From Kistimonas scapharcae (lineage in GTDB: Bacteria > Pseudomonadota > Gammaproteobacteria > Pseudomonadales > Endozoicomonadaceae), in assembly GCF_039540975.1 (NCBI RefSeq), contig NZ_BAABFL010000478.1:9356-73355 (forward strand): a DNA stretch of 64,000 bases, given 5' to 3'. The notes beneath the pieces are model-generated. The model was given only the letters and a program-made list of their open reading frames with translations, was not told the origin of the DNA and searched no databases. Of this stretch, positions 34,224 through 42,357 are shown one piece after another; position 1 is the stretch's first letter; each line of letters starts with the position of its first letter. The position numbers and the translations under genes are program-made.

Positions 34224-35270
34224 GTGAATAAAGGACAGCATTCAATCCAGGGGATCAGTCTTGTCGAAGCCATGATCGTGCTCTTCGTGATGGGCGTGGT
34301 CTCGGCGTTTGCTGTCACTACCTACCAGAAATACACGACCCGAGCGAAAGTCATGGAGGCCAGCCAGCTGGCCTATGAGGTCAGACAGGCCGTAGAAGCC
34401 CATGTTTCCACCCGTCGGACGTTGCCCTCCAATCTGAACCGCGTCTACAGCAGTAAAAATATGAAGGTCGTGGAGCGCCTGGAAGCCATCCGAACAGGAC
34501 CGACAGAATTCAGAATCAACGTTTATATCAGAAAGGACGTTTTTCCGGATAAATCCGAGCAGCAGGTCTTTACTTTGCACGGTAATCTTATTGATGGCGC
34601 CATTCGCTGGAATGATTGCGGCGCTAATAATTGTATTACGGATGTGTCCAACCTGCCTGTAACCCAGTCAAACCTGCCCCCCATAGCGACGGCGGGAGAT
34701 ATCGTCATTGCCACTGCACCACCAGCGCCGGCTCCGGTGCCGGTGCCGGTGCCGGTGCCAGTTCCAACACCGACCCCAGCGCCAGCACCCGTGCCTGCGC
34801 CAGTTCCAGCACCCACTCCAGCACCTCCACCGGTTCCAGCTCCCAAACCGACACCATCGCAAAAACCCGTGCAGGCTCCTGTTCCTACACCGTATCCAGC
34901 CCCAACACCGGTGCCAACACCAACGCCATCGTCTGGGGGCGGCGGTTCAGAAACCTTTGTCACCAAAAACAAGGATCCGATCTGGAGCGATACACACGCC
35001 CTGTCCGAGTGCCCCGGCCGCTGTGGCGCAGAGCATGGCAAGTGGAATGGGCAGTGGTGGACTATCGTCTATGGCAAACATTCTGTGTGTCAGTGCACGC
35101 CTCTGGATGTCTTTGTCACAGAAAATACCGCGCCGATCTGGAGTGATTCGGATGCAGAGGCTAAATGCCCTTCACGCTGTAATGCAGAGGATGGGAACTG
35201 GACAGGGCACTGGTGGACCACCGTGTATGGCGCACACTCTGTTTGCCAATGCGAAGAGCAGTACCCCTGA
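34224..35270 (+). CDS. Type IV pilin-like protein with two mannan-binding-lectin repeats
   Basis: 348 residues in four parts. (1) A prepilin leader MNKGQHSIQG cut before ISLVEAMIVL, with the Glu at +5 and a hydrophobic helix; the mature N-terminus is Ile instead of Phe, as in some minor pilins. (2) A globular pilin part to about residue 165 with a possible disulfide (Cys132-Cys137). (3) A proline/alanine/valine/threonine spacer (about 166-236). (4) Two repeats of ~41 residues (251-291 and 303-343) with 27 identical positions, each with PIWSD, CPxRC, WWT and HSVCQC. They resemble the carbohydrate-binding repeat of the Microcystis lectin MVL. It should therefore be a pilus-associated adhesin for glycans. 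Start codon is GTG with a weak ribosome site, but only it gives the leader. No pilus assembly genes are near. Confidence 0.8.
   Translation: MNKGQHSIQGISLVEAMIVLFVMGVVSAFAVTTYQKYTTRAKVMEASQLAYEVRQAVEAHVSTRRTLPSNLNRVYSSKNMKVVERLEAIRTGPTEFRINVYIRKDVFPDKSEQQVFTLHGNLIDGAIRWNDCGANNCITDVSNLPVTQSNLPPIATAGDIVIATAPPAPAPVPVPVPVPVPTPTPAPAPVPAPVPAPTPAPPPVPAPKPTPSQKPVQAPVPTPYPAPTPVPTPTPSSGGGGSETFVTKNKDPIWSDTHALSECPGRCGAEHGKWNGQWWTIVYGKHSVCQCTPLDVFVTENTAPIWSDSDAEAKCPSRCNAEDGNWTGHWWTTVYGAHSVCQCEEQYP
34728..34928 (+). repeat. Low-complexity proline-coding repeat
   Basis: Degenerate six-base repeats of the type GCTCCG/GGTGCC/GTTCCA encode the proline spacer of the pilin-lectin. The first part (34734-34765) has five near-identical GGTGCC-like units in tandem. 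Gain or loss of six-base units keeps the frame and changes spacer length, so strain variation in length is likely. Confidence 0.7.
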
Positions 35271-35281
35271 CCATCAGATGA

Positions 35282-35313
35282 TAAAAAAAGCCATGCCCCT
35301 CAGACACATGGCT
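35282..35313 (-). terminator. Terminator of the ADP-ribosylglycohydrolase operon
   Basis: Stem AGCCATG/CATGGCT with an 11-base loop, followed on the minus strand by seven T. It lies just beyond the stop of the glycohydrolase gene and 12 bases from the convergent pilin-lectin stop, so it may also serve that gene. Confidence 0.8.
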
Positions 35314-35334
35314 CTCTTAGCGGATAATTAAACA

Positions 35335-36711
35335 TCAAGAAATCAGTGCAACCGTCTGACGCGCCAACTCAGAAATCCGGACTTTCTCATAACCCGGCAC
35401 GTAGGTTTCCAGCTGGTCGGCCAACGGTTCTGCCCACTCTGGTGTCACACAGGCTGGGTTCATCACACCCAGCACGGTTCCCACTTCACCGGCATTGCAA
35501 TCCACATCTTCACCGCAATCCCCCAGGATCCGCATGGCGCGGGTAAAGTTGTTGTCGCAGAACCACAGCGAAAGCACAACCGCTACCATATTCGGGAACG
35601 TATGAATCCAGTTGTAAGTTCGCAGTTCATTCTGCTTCATGGACTGCCAGACTTCCCGATGATCGCCATATTGCTCAGACAATTCGACGGTCCGGTCAAA
35701 CAGATGCGCAAATAACGTGTTATCGGGAATATAACCGCGGGAAGCCCGCACAACGGCACGGGCATCATCCATGATAAACGCCAGTGAGGTCAGAACCGCT
35801 GCATGGATTCCGCCATATACACCGTTTTTCTCATGGGAGATCACACTGTCGCGATACGCCAGCTCAGCAGCCCGCCAGGGTTTGCCGGGCGCAAGCATGC
35901 CGTGAACCATGGTGCGCATCTGGGCACCAATCCATTCCGAGTAAAAATTCAAACAGGTTCCTGACTGCGGCGGCATAATGCCACGGCGCAGGTTCTCCAG
36001 CGCAAAGTGCTCAGCAGACCAGCCATAGGGAATATAACGCAGCCACTCTTCCGCGATATCCTGGCTGGAAAAATTCGCATTCTTCCGTGCCGCTTCAAGG
36101 ACACACAGTTCATAGGTCACATCATCATTCATGGTTTCCGGTTCCCGGACATAGCCGTTCAACCGATCCCCATAAAACGCATTCAGCTGTTCGCCCGAAA
36201 AACCTTCCAGCGCTGTGCCATAAGCACCACCGGCAATCTGACCCAGCCAGCCGCCATAAACTTTCTCACTCAGGCAATGGCCAGCCGTATCACCATCCAG
36301 CTTATCCACTGCCGGGCAAGCCGCGCGGATCGCCTCAAACGTTTCCGGTGCCTGATATTGCCAGTACACACTGCTTTCATCTTTAGGGGCATTAGCAAGG
36401 GCCTGCTGGATTCTCGCCCCCAGCACTTCCATGGTTCCGTGATCATTCTGTTCACGGGCATCACGGCCGACGGAGAGCCATTGTTCCGCTTCACTGACAT
36501 CGTAGCCCCTGTTGTGCCAGGCCTGAATCATTTCCATGAAGGGGATTTCCGGCGCATTGGAACCGGGTACTTCACTTTTCCAGAACTTGGCCATCATGTT
36601 GCGGCGAGCCTTCAGAATGCCGTCCACAAACGACCAGTCGGAAGGTTTTTCCTCAAACGGCTTGGGTACCGCATTCAGACGAATATCCCGGTCTTGTTCC
36701 CAGGCTTTCAT
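35335..36711 (-). CDS. ADP-ribosylglycohydrolase family protein
   Basis: 458 residues. An N-terminal ~130-residue extension is followed by the ADP-ribosylglycohydrolase fold: GWLGQIAGGAYGTALEGF, MNDDVTYELCVLE (metal-binding Asp pair) and GDCGEDVDCNAGEVGTVLG (second metal motif). These enzymes use two magnesium ions to cleave N- or O-glycosidic bonds of ADP-ribose; relatives act on other ribosides. It is the last gene of a transporter operon for nucleoside-like compounds, overlapping the permease gene before it by ATGA, so its substrate is probably what the transporter brings in. Exact substrate unknown. The family assignment is firm; the N-terminal part is not recognised. Confidence 0.85.
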   Translation of the reverse strand: MKAWEQDRDIRLNAVPKPFEEKPSDWSFVDGILKARRNMMAKFWKSEVPGSNAPEIPFMEMIQAWHNRGYDVSEAEQWLSVGRDAREQNDHGTMEVLGARIQQALANAPKDESSVYWQYQAPETFEAIRAACPAVDKLDGDTAGHCLSEKVYGGWLGQIAGGAYGTALEGFSGEQLNAFYGDRLNGYVREPETMNDDVTYELCVLEAARKNANFSSQDIAEEWLRYIPYGWSAEHFALENLRRGIMPPQSGTCLNFYSEWIGAQMRTMVHGMLAPGKPWRAAELAYRDSVISHEKNGVYGGIHAAVLTSLAFIMDDARAVVRASRGYIPDNTLFAHLFDRTVELSEQYGDHREVWQSMKQNELRTYNWIHTFPNMVAVVLSLWFCDNNFTRAMRILGDCGEDVDCNAGEVGTVLGVMNPACVTPEWAEPLADQLETYVPGYEKVRISELARQTVALIS

Positions 36712-37655
36712 ACTGCAACTGCCTCTTTATCCATACCGGCCTGCTGGCTGGTATTTACTTGTTTTCCGTTTCGTTTCTGTTTTTCCCGGGAATACCAGTA
36801 CAGCGCCAGCAAGGTCACGATATACGGCACCATCTGGGTAAATTCAGAAGGAATGATGGAATCCTGCAACGCGAATCCAAGACCATCCGTAAAACCGAAC
36901 AGCAGGGACATGACCAGGATACCGATGGGACGTCCACGGGTCAGGATGATCACGGCCAGGGATATCCAGCCCCGTCCGTTCGACATATCTTCAGCAAAAA
37001 GGCGAACATAGCCCAGTGACAGGAACACACCTGCCAGACCACAGAGAGCTCCGGACAACAGCAGCGACTGGATCTTGAGCCGGTCGGAACTGATACCCAC
37101 GGCATCCACAGCCCGGCTTTCTTCACCTGCCGCCCGCAGTCTTAGACCGAAGCGGGTATGGAACAGGTGGAAATGCACCAGGAAAACAACGACAAATGTC
37201 ATATATAACAGAAAGGGGTGACCGCTCACGATATCGCCAATAACCGGGATATCCTGCACCAGCGGGATATTCCAGACGGGCAAACCCTCGATGCGCGGAG
37301 ACACAAACGCACCTTTTACATGAAACAGCTGTCGTAGAAGATAGGTTGTGCCGCCTGCTGCCAACAAGTTCATGGCGATACCAGTGACAAATTCATCCGT
37401 TTTCATTTTCACGGCAAAAAAGGCTGTCACGGACGCCGCCAGCAAACCGCCTGCCATACCGAACAACAAACCGCCCATCCAGGACCCGGTCACGTAACTG
37501 CCCGCTACGGCACAAAAAGCACCTATCAACATCATCCCTTCCATGGCGATATTGAAAACATTGGCGTGATGGGTATACAAACCACCCAGTGCCGCCAGCA
37601 GAATCGGCACCGCAGCAGGCAGGGTTGCGCGGAACAACTCAAGAAACAGATCCAT
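36708..37655 (-). CDS. Nucleoside-type ABC transporter permease
   Basis: 315 residues starting at MDLFLELFRATLPAAVPILL with a strong AGGAG ribosome site; a start 18 codons earlier has none. Eight or more membrane helices and the segments ANVFNIAMEGMMLIGAF and YVRLFAEDMSNGRGWISLAV mark the BPD_transp_2 permeases of BMP-type nucleoside importers (such as B. subtilis NupQ). It overlaps the end of the other permease gene by 17 bases, so both are translated from one message. Confidence 0.88.
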   Translation of the reverse strand: MDLFLELFRATLPAAVPILLAALGGLYTHHANVFNIAMEGMMLIGAFCAVAGSYVTGSWMGGLLFGMAGGLLAASVTAFFAVKMKTDEFVTGIAMNLLAAGGTTYLLRQLFHVKGAFVSPRIEGLPVWNIPLVQDIPVIGDIVSGHPFLLYMTFVVVFLVHFHLFHTRFGLRLRAAGEESRAVDAVGISSDRLKIQSLLLSGALCGLAGVFLSLGYVRLFAEDMSNGRGWISLAVIILTRGRPIGILVMSLLFGFTDGLGFALQDSIIPSEFTQMVPYIVTLLALYWYSREKQKRNGKQVNTSQQAGMDKEAVAV

Positions 37656-38724
37656 GAACCCTCTCCTCAGCCGGCTGCCGGGTGGTGGCCAGCGCATCAC
37701 TGGCGACACGACGGGCGATCAACTGGTTCACCAATCGCCGTGAAACCTCCCGCGACGCAACAACAAACAACACGATAATGGCCTGGAAGACCATGATGAA
37801 TTCAGACGGCACCCGGGTTTCCAGCTCCATGCCCAGTGCGCCATTTTGAAGGACAGCAAACAACAGCGCGTACAAAGATGTCGCCAGTACCTGACAGTTG
37901 GCGATAATCGCCAGCATGACGCCATCCCAGCCATAAGTACCACCAATACCGATCAGGAACTGATGCTGAATGCCACCCATAATCAGCAACCCGCCTGCCA
38001 GACCGGCCAAAGCACCAGAAATCATCATGGCACGGGTGAAATTCTCCCGATTATGGCAACCACCGATCCGGGTAAAGACCGGGTTCAATCCCATCATCCG
38101 CATTTCATAGCCGGCACGTGACCGGTTCCAGAGGATATAAATGCCTCCCAAAGCGACCAGTGCGACAAGAATCGAACTGCTGATACTACCCAACGCCGGT
38201 AGATGGCCACCATCGGCAATCGGCGGCGACATCGGGGTATTGGCATTGGCCATCTTGACGGGGCCGCGCACCATCCACAGGGTAAAGTACTCCGCCAGGA
38301 AGTTGAGCATCAGGGTTGAGATGAACTCATTCATGTTAAATCGATTGCGCAGCCAGGCTGCGATACCACACCACAGTCCACCAGCGATAGCAGCTGTGGC
38401 TAACAACAACGGCAGCATCAATGGCGCCGGCAGATCCACGACCAATCCAACCGTGGTCACCGCCATGGCGCCCATCAGCACCTGCCCCAACTGCCCCAGG
38501 TTGACAGCGTTGCTGCCAAAGGCAGCAGTGGCCGACAATCCCGTCAGTATCAGCGGCGCCGCACGTTGCAGGGTGCCACCCAACGACATTTCCGACATCA
38601 GGCTGTATTCAATCAGCGCCATGAAGCCACGCGGTGCGTCATAGCCCTGTGCAGCCAGAATGGCCATACCTGCCAAAAAGGCACAGAGCACACCAGCCAG
38701 GGCGATTAACAGGTCTTTTTTCAT
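37639..38724 (-). CDS. Nucleoside-type ABC transporter permease
   Basis: 361 residues, about nine membrane helices, starting MKKDLLIALAGVLCAFLAGM. GSNAVNLGQLGQVLMGAMA and TYGWDGVMLAIIANCQ match the NupP-type permeases. It heterodimerises with the next gene's product and overlaps the ATPase gene before it by ATGA. A C-terminal cytoplasmic tail of about 40 residues is longer than usual. Confidence 0.88.
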   Translation of the reverse strand: MKKDLLIALAGVLCAFLAGMAILAAQGYDAPRGFMALIEYSLMSEMSLGGTLQRAAPLILTGLSATAAFGSNAVNLGQLGQVLMGAMAVTTVGLVVDLPAPLMLPLLLATAAIAGGLWCGIAAWLRNRFNMNEFISTLMLNFLAEYFTLWMVRGPVKMANANTPMSPPIADGGHLPALGSISSSILVALVALGGIYILWNRSRAGYEMRMMGLNPVFTRIGGCHNRENFTRAMMISGALAGLAGGLLIMGGIQHQFLIGIGGTYGWDGVMLAIIANCQVLATSLYALLFAVLQNGALGMELETRVPSEFIMVFQAIIVLFVVASREVSRRLVNQLIARRVASDALATTRQPAEERVHGSVS

Positions 38725-40271
38725 GCGGCTTTCTCCCTGGAGCCCAACATGTACTCCCCAACCTGCTCCCGCGTGACGTCAGCCGGGTTGAGATCCGCCA
38801 CAATACTTCCCTCATAAATAACCAGTATCCGGTCACTCAGGCTGAACAACTCATCCAGATCGGCAGAAATCAGGAAACAACCTGCACCCGCATCCCGCTT
38901 TTCCACTATGCGCTGCTGAATGTATTCAATGGAACCCACATCCAGTCCGCGTGTTGGCTGATCAAGAATGATGAAGCGGTTATCTAATTCAAATTCCCGC
39001 CCGACGATGATCTTCTGCTGGTTACCGCCTGAAAGATCACCAATCGCCGTCTCCGGCCCTGCAGCCACGACACCGAAGTGTTGCATCAGTTGTTGGGTAA
39101 ATTCACGACACCGGCTCCGTGACAGTAATCCCTTCTTGCCATTCCCAAGTGAAGGATTGCTGTAGTGATGGGTCATTACCGCATTATCAATAAGGCTGGA
39201 TTTCAGTGAGCTGCCGGATATTTTGCGATCCTGCGGCACGTACGACATCAGTCGACGGCGAGAGCGAATATCACAATCAGTAATATCCTGACCTGACAGG
39301 TAAATACGGCCAGCAGCGACAACCGCCTGCCCTGTCATTACCTGAACCAGCTCAAACTGACCATTACCTTCTACACCGGCCAACCCGACTATTTCACCGG
39401 CACGCACCTGCAGGCTGATCTCATGGAGGCGTAATTTTTCCTGCGAATCCCGCGCTTCCACCAGTTCCATTTCAAAGACGGTATTACCGGGTGCTGCCGG
39501 TGCCTTGTCGATCGCAAAGACCACGTCACGCCCAACCATGGCACGGGCCAGATCAGCCTTGGTCAGTCCCGGTGTATTCCGGAAGGTCCGAATATGCTGC
39601 CCCTTACGCATGACCGTGATCGTATCGGAAAGCGCCAGCACCTCGTCGAGCTTATGACTGATAAACACGACGGTTTTACCATAATCCCGCAGGGCCTTGA
39701 GTCGCTCGAACAGCTGACGGATTTCCTGTGGCGTGAGGACGGCGGTGGGCTCATCCATGATCAAGACGTCTACGTCCCGATAAAGCAGTTTCAGAATTTC
39801 TACTTTCTGCTGGGCAGCAACGGACAGATCTTCCACCTTATCGGTCACACGCAGATTCAGTGCATACTGGTCAGCGATGGCCTGAACAGCCTCAATATCC
39901 TTCTGCCGATTCAGAATACCGGCAGACCAGCGGCCAGAACGCTTGACCGATTCCATTCCCAACACCACGTTTTCATAAATGCTGTAGGACGGCACCAGCA
40001 TGAATTCCTGATGCACCATCCCAATACCCGCAGCAACTGCTTCCATGGGGTTGCGAAAAGCGACCTGCTGACCGCGGTACCACATTTCTCCTCCGTTGAT
40101 GCTGTTTATGCCGTATAACACTTTCATCAGCGTGGATTTGCCCGCACCGTTCTCGCCTATCACAGAATGGATTTCACCGGCATTGATCGTGACGGAGACG
40201 TCATTCAACGCCAGTGTCGCTGGCGGATACACCTTAACCAGGTGTTTCAGTTCAATAAGGGGATCAGACAT
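38721..40271 (-). CDS. Double-domain ABC ATPase (nucleoside/sugar type)
   Basis: 516 residues with two ATPase halves, as in RbsA, XylG and the nucleoside importer NupO. The first half has a complete Walker A GENGAGKST, signature LSVAAQQKVEI and Walker B LIMDEPTAVLT. The second half has a degenerate Walker A (GVEGNGQFEL) but a good signature LSGGNQQKI and FIILDQPTRGLD. Only one site probably drives transport, which is usual for this class. It follows the binding protein gene by 65 bases. Confidence 0.9.
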   Translation of the reverse strand: MSDPLIELKHLVKVYPPATLALNDVSVTINAGEIHSVIGENGAGKSTLMKVLYGINSINGGEMWYRGQQVAFRNPMEAVAAGIGMVHQEFMLVPSYSIYENVVLGMESVKRSGRWSAGILNRQKDIEAVQAIADQYALNLRVTDKVEDLSVAAQQKVEILKLLYRDVDVLIMDEPTAVLTPQEIRQLFERLKALRDYGKTVVFISHKLDEVLALSDTITVMRKGQHIRTFRNTPGLTKADLARAMVGRDVVFAIDKAPAAPGNTVFEMELVEARDSQEKLRLHEISLQVRAGEIVGLAGVEGNGQFELVQVMTGQAVVAAGRIYLSGQDITDCDIRSRRRLMSYVPQDRKISGSSLKSSLIDNAVMTHHYSNPSLGNGKKGLLSRSRCREFTQQLMQHFGVVAAGPETAIGDLSGGNQQKIIVGREFELDNRFIILDQPTRGLDVGSIEYIQQRIVEKRDAGAGCFLISADLDELFSLSDRILVIYEGSIVADLNPADVTREQVGEYMLGSREKAA

Positions 40272-40336
40272 CAGGGGCTCCTGACAGACCGGGTATAACA
40301 GCGGCCTCCGCAGAGGGAGGCCATAGGTGAAAACAA

Positions 40337-41395
40337 TCAGGCGCCCTTGTAAGGCTCTACCACAATCTCGCCGGCAACGACTTTAGCCTTGACAGTCTCA
40401 AGCTGCTCCAACATCGCGGCTGGCATAATCGCACGGCTGTGTTCATCAATCGCCAAACCCACGCCATCCTGCGCCAGCCCGGAATAAATCACCGCTCCCT
40501 TTTCAAAGGTACCGTTTTCCATAGCAGCAAATGTGTCGTAGATTGCGTTGCCTACATTTTTGAGCATCGACGTTGGGATATGACCTGGTTTGATGCCGTT
40601 CTGGTTGGAATCCACACCGATGGCATAGAGACCACTTTCCGCTGCGGCTTCAAGCACACCCGTACCGGTCAAAGCCGCCACCTGGAACACGACATCAACA
40701 CCCTGTGAATAAAGTTGCTTGGTCGCCTGCTTGCCTTTGACGGGGTCAGACCAGCTGCCAACATAGATATTTTTATATTCAATCGTGTCATCAATGTAAG
40801 CAACACCCTGACGGAAACCATGCAGGAAAGCATTAACGACCACGTCATTCATACCGCTGACTGTTCCGACTTTTTTCTCCTCGTTTATGCCCTTGATGGA
40901 CGGATCAGACGTCATTAATGCCGCTGCGACACCCGCCATGAAGGAACCTTCTTCCTCAGAGAAGTTGATGCTGGTAATCGTACCCTTGCTGTTTTCCACG
41001 ACAGTATCAATGTTTACAAAGGTAATATCCGGATAACGATCCGCATACTGACGTACCAGTTCTTCATAGCCATAGGAAATCACATAGATCACGTCAGCAC
41101 GCCATTTGACGGCAGATTCCAACGACTGTGGGTATTTGGCTGCGTCAAAGTTGTTTTCAATCGTGATGGTCTCAATGCCGTAATCCGCTACCAGACGATT
41201 GATACCTGCCTGACCGGAGTCATAGAATGACTGATCACCCAGTGCACCATTCAGCACATAAGCGACACGAACCGGGTCTTTACCCTTTTCCTGACCATCT
41301 GCAGCCGTTTCACCGCTGTCGCTGCAGCCTGCGATCAACACGGCCATACAACTGCCCAGAACCAGACTCCAGATCGACTGCCAGCGCTTAAACAT
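40337..41395 (-). CDS. BMP-family lipoprotein, nucleoside-type binding protein
   Basis: 352 residues from MFKRWQSIWSLVLG, with GGAG before the ATG. Lipobox LIAGC makes it a lipoprotein of the inner or outer membrane, typical for BmpA/PnrA/NupN-type proteins that capture nucleosides. Body motifs: VAYVLNGALGDQSFYDSGQAG, INFSEEEGSFMAGVAAALMT, GMNDVVVNAFLHGFRQG and AIGVDSNQNGIKPG, all standard for the family. First gene of the operon, and thus the one most directly behind the FNR/Anr-type promoter. Confidence 0.92.
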   Translation of the reverse strand: MFKRWQSIWSLVLGSCMAVLIAGCSDSGETAADGQEKGKDPVRVAYVLNGALGDQSFYDSGQAGINRLVADYGIETITIENNFDAAKYPQSLESAVKWRADVIYVISYGYEELVRQYADRYPDITFVNIDTVVENSKGTITSINFSEEEGSFMAGVAAALMTSDPSIKGINEEKKVGTVSGMNDVVVNAFLHGFRQGVAYIDDTIEYKNIYVGSWSDPVKGKQATKQLYSQGVDVVFQVAALTGTGVLEAAAESGLYAIGVDSNQNGIKPGHIPTSMLKNVGNAIYDTFAAMENGTFEKGAVIYSGLAQDGVGLAIDEHSRAIMPAAMLEQLETVKAKVVAGEIVVEPYKGA

Positions 41396-41493
41396 GATTT
41401 TCTCCGCACAGGAACGCATGCAATGGTTTCAACCAACCAGTCCTTTGAACTGATCGGTTAACCGCCACGTATAGAAGGAAATAAATTGCGCGG

Positions 41494-41536
41494 ATTATGA
41501 CGAGCAAGCCCACTGTTCATCTTTGATAAAAATCAA
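41494..41536 (-). promoter_or_regulatory. FNR/Anr-dependent promoter of the BMP operon
   Basis: TTGATAAAAATCAA at 41523-41536 is a perfect match to the FNR/Anr consensus TTGAT-N4-ATCAA. A -10 box CATAAT on the minus strand (41499-41494) sets the expected start near 41487, placing the box centre at about -42, where FNR activates. The first gene begins about 92 bases further. Sequence and spacing are seen; oxygen control is inferred. Confidence 0.75.
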
Positions 41537-41602
41537 ACAGATTGCATTCAAGACAAACAAAAACAACCATTTTTAGGGATTATTTGTCAGCTGGCAGTGT
41601 TT

Positions 41603-42217
41603 TTATACTACCAGACCCGGTGTACGGAGCATTCCCCAGAACGGCAGTTTGCCTCCTGGTGCAAAACACTGCTCTACCACACGGAATCCCATTGACTGGT
41701 ACAGATGCGCGTTTCGCTCTCGTTGCGTCTCCAGATAGCAAGGCTGCTGTCGTCTATCCAGGTCTCGCAGTTTTTCACTCAGCAACTGTTTGCCAATACC
41801 GCGTCCTTGCGCGTCGGGATAAACAGCAAGCAGGTTGAGGTACCAATGTGGCCAGGGCATATGATGGAAACGCACAGCCTGGCAGAAGAGGGAAAAGGCC
41901 TGCATACGACTACGGTACTGCGCCTCCAGCGCATAGGTATGCATAAAAGTCAGCTGGGGCAACATGGGAGATACAGCAGGTGGCAACCAGACTGCCACAC
42001 CACCGATTGCATCAGAATCCGCATAGATCTCAGCGGTTTCCGGTAATGCCTTAAGATAATGGAGAAAATCCTGCTCCAGCGACTCCCTCAAGTCAGGGAT
42101 AGCCTGCCCATATTCAGCGAATAACTCATAATGCAGGAAAGCGGCAGCCAACGTTTGAGCGGCTGCCGGAAAATCTGAGGAAAAAAGCCGTTTCACGCCA
42201 AAGCAATCCTGATTCAA
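41603..42217 (-). CDS. GNAT-family N-acetyltransferase
   Basis: 204 residues. The acetyl-CoA loop is VYPDAQGRGIGKQLL (Q/RxxGxG/A), preceded by the strand WYLNLLAV and followed by CYLETQRERNAHLYQSMGFRVVEQ, as in GNAT proteins of the COG0454 kind. The N-terminal part, with AAAFLHYELFAEYGQ, is like transferases for small polar substrates such as puromycin-like amines or amino acids. The substrate is not predictable. It is separated from the BMP operon by the FNR box region. Confidence 0.82.
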   Translation of the reverse strand: MNQDCFGVKRLFSSDFPAAAQTLAAAFLHYELFAEYGQAIPDLRESLEQDFLHYLKALPETAEIYADSDAIGGVAVWLPPAVSPMLPQLTFMHTYALEAQYRSRMQAFSLFCQAVRFHHMPWPHWYLNLLAVYPDAQGRGIGKQLLSEKLRDLDRRQQPCYLETQRERNAHLYQSMGFRVVEQCFAPGGKLPFWGMLRTPGLVV

Positions 42218-42357
42218 TCTTAATATTGACGCAGTCTATGATGATCATCACCGGGTCATGTTGACGCGAATCAGTCTCCAGGGCGACATACTTCTCAGTG
42301 CATGGTCCGGCTCAAAAAAGGGGATTTATCCGACGATCCACACCTTTGTGCAATCAA

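Noticed and set aside
34523..35041. A glycine-rich open frame opposite the pilin-lectin spacer
   Set aside because: The glycine repeats are simply the reverse complement of the proline codons.
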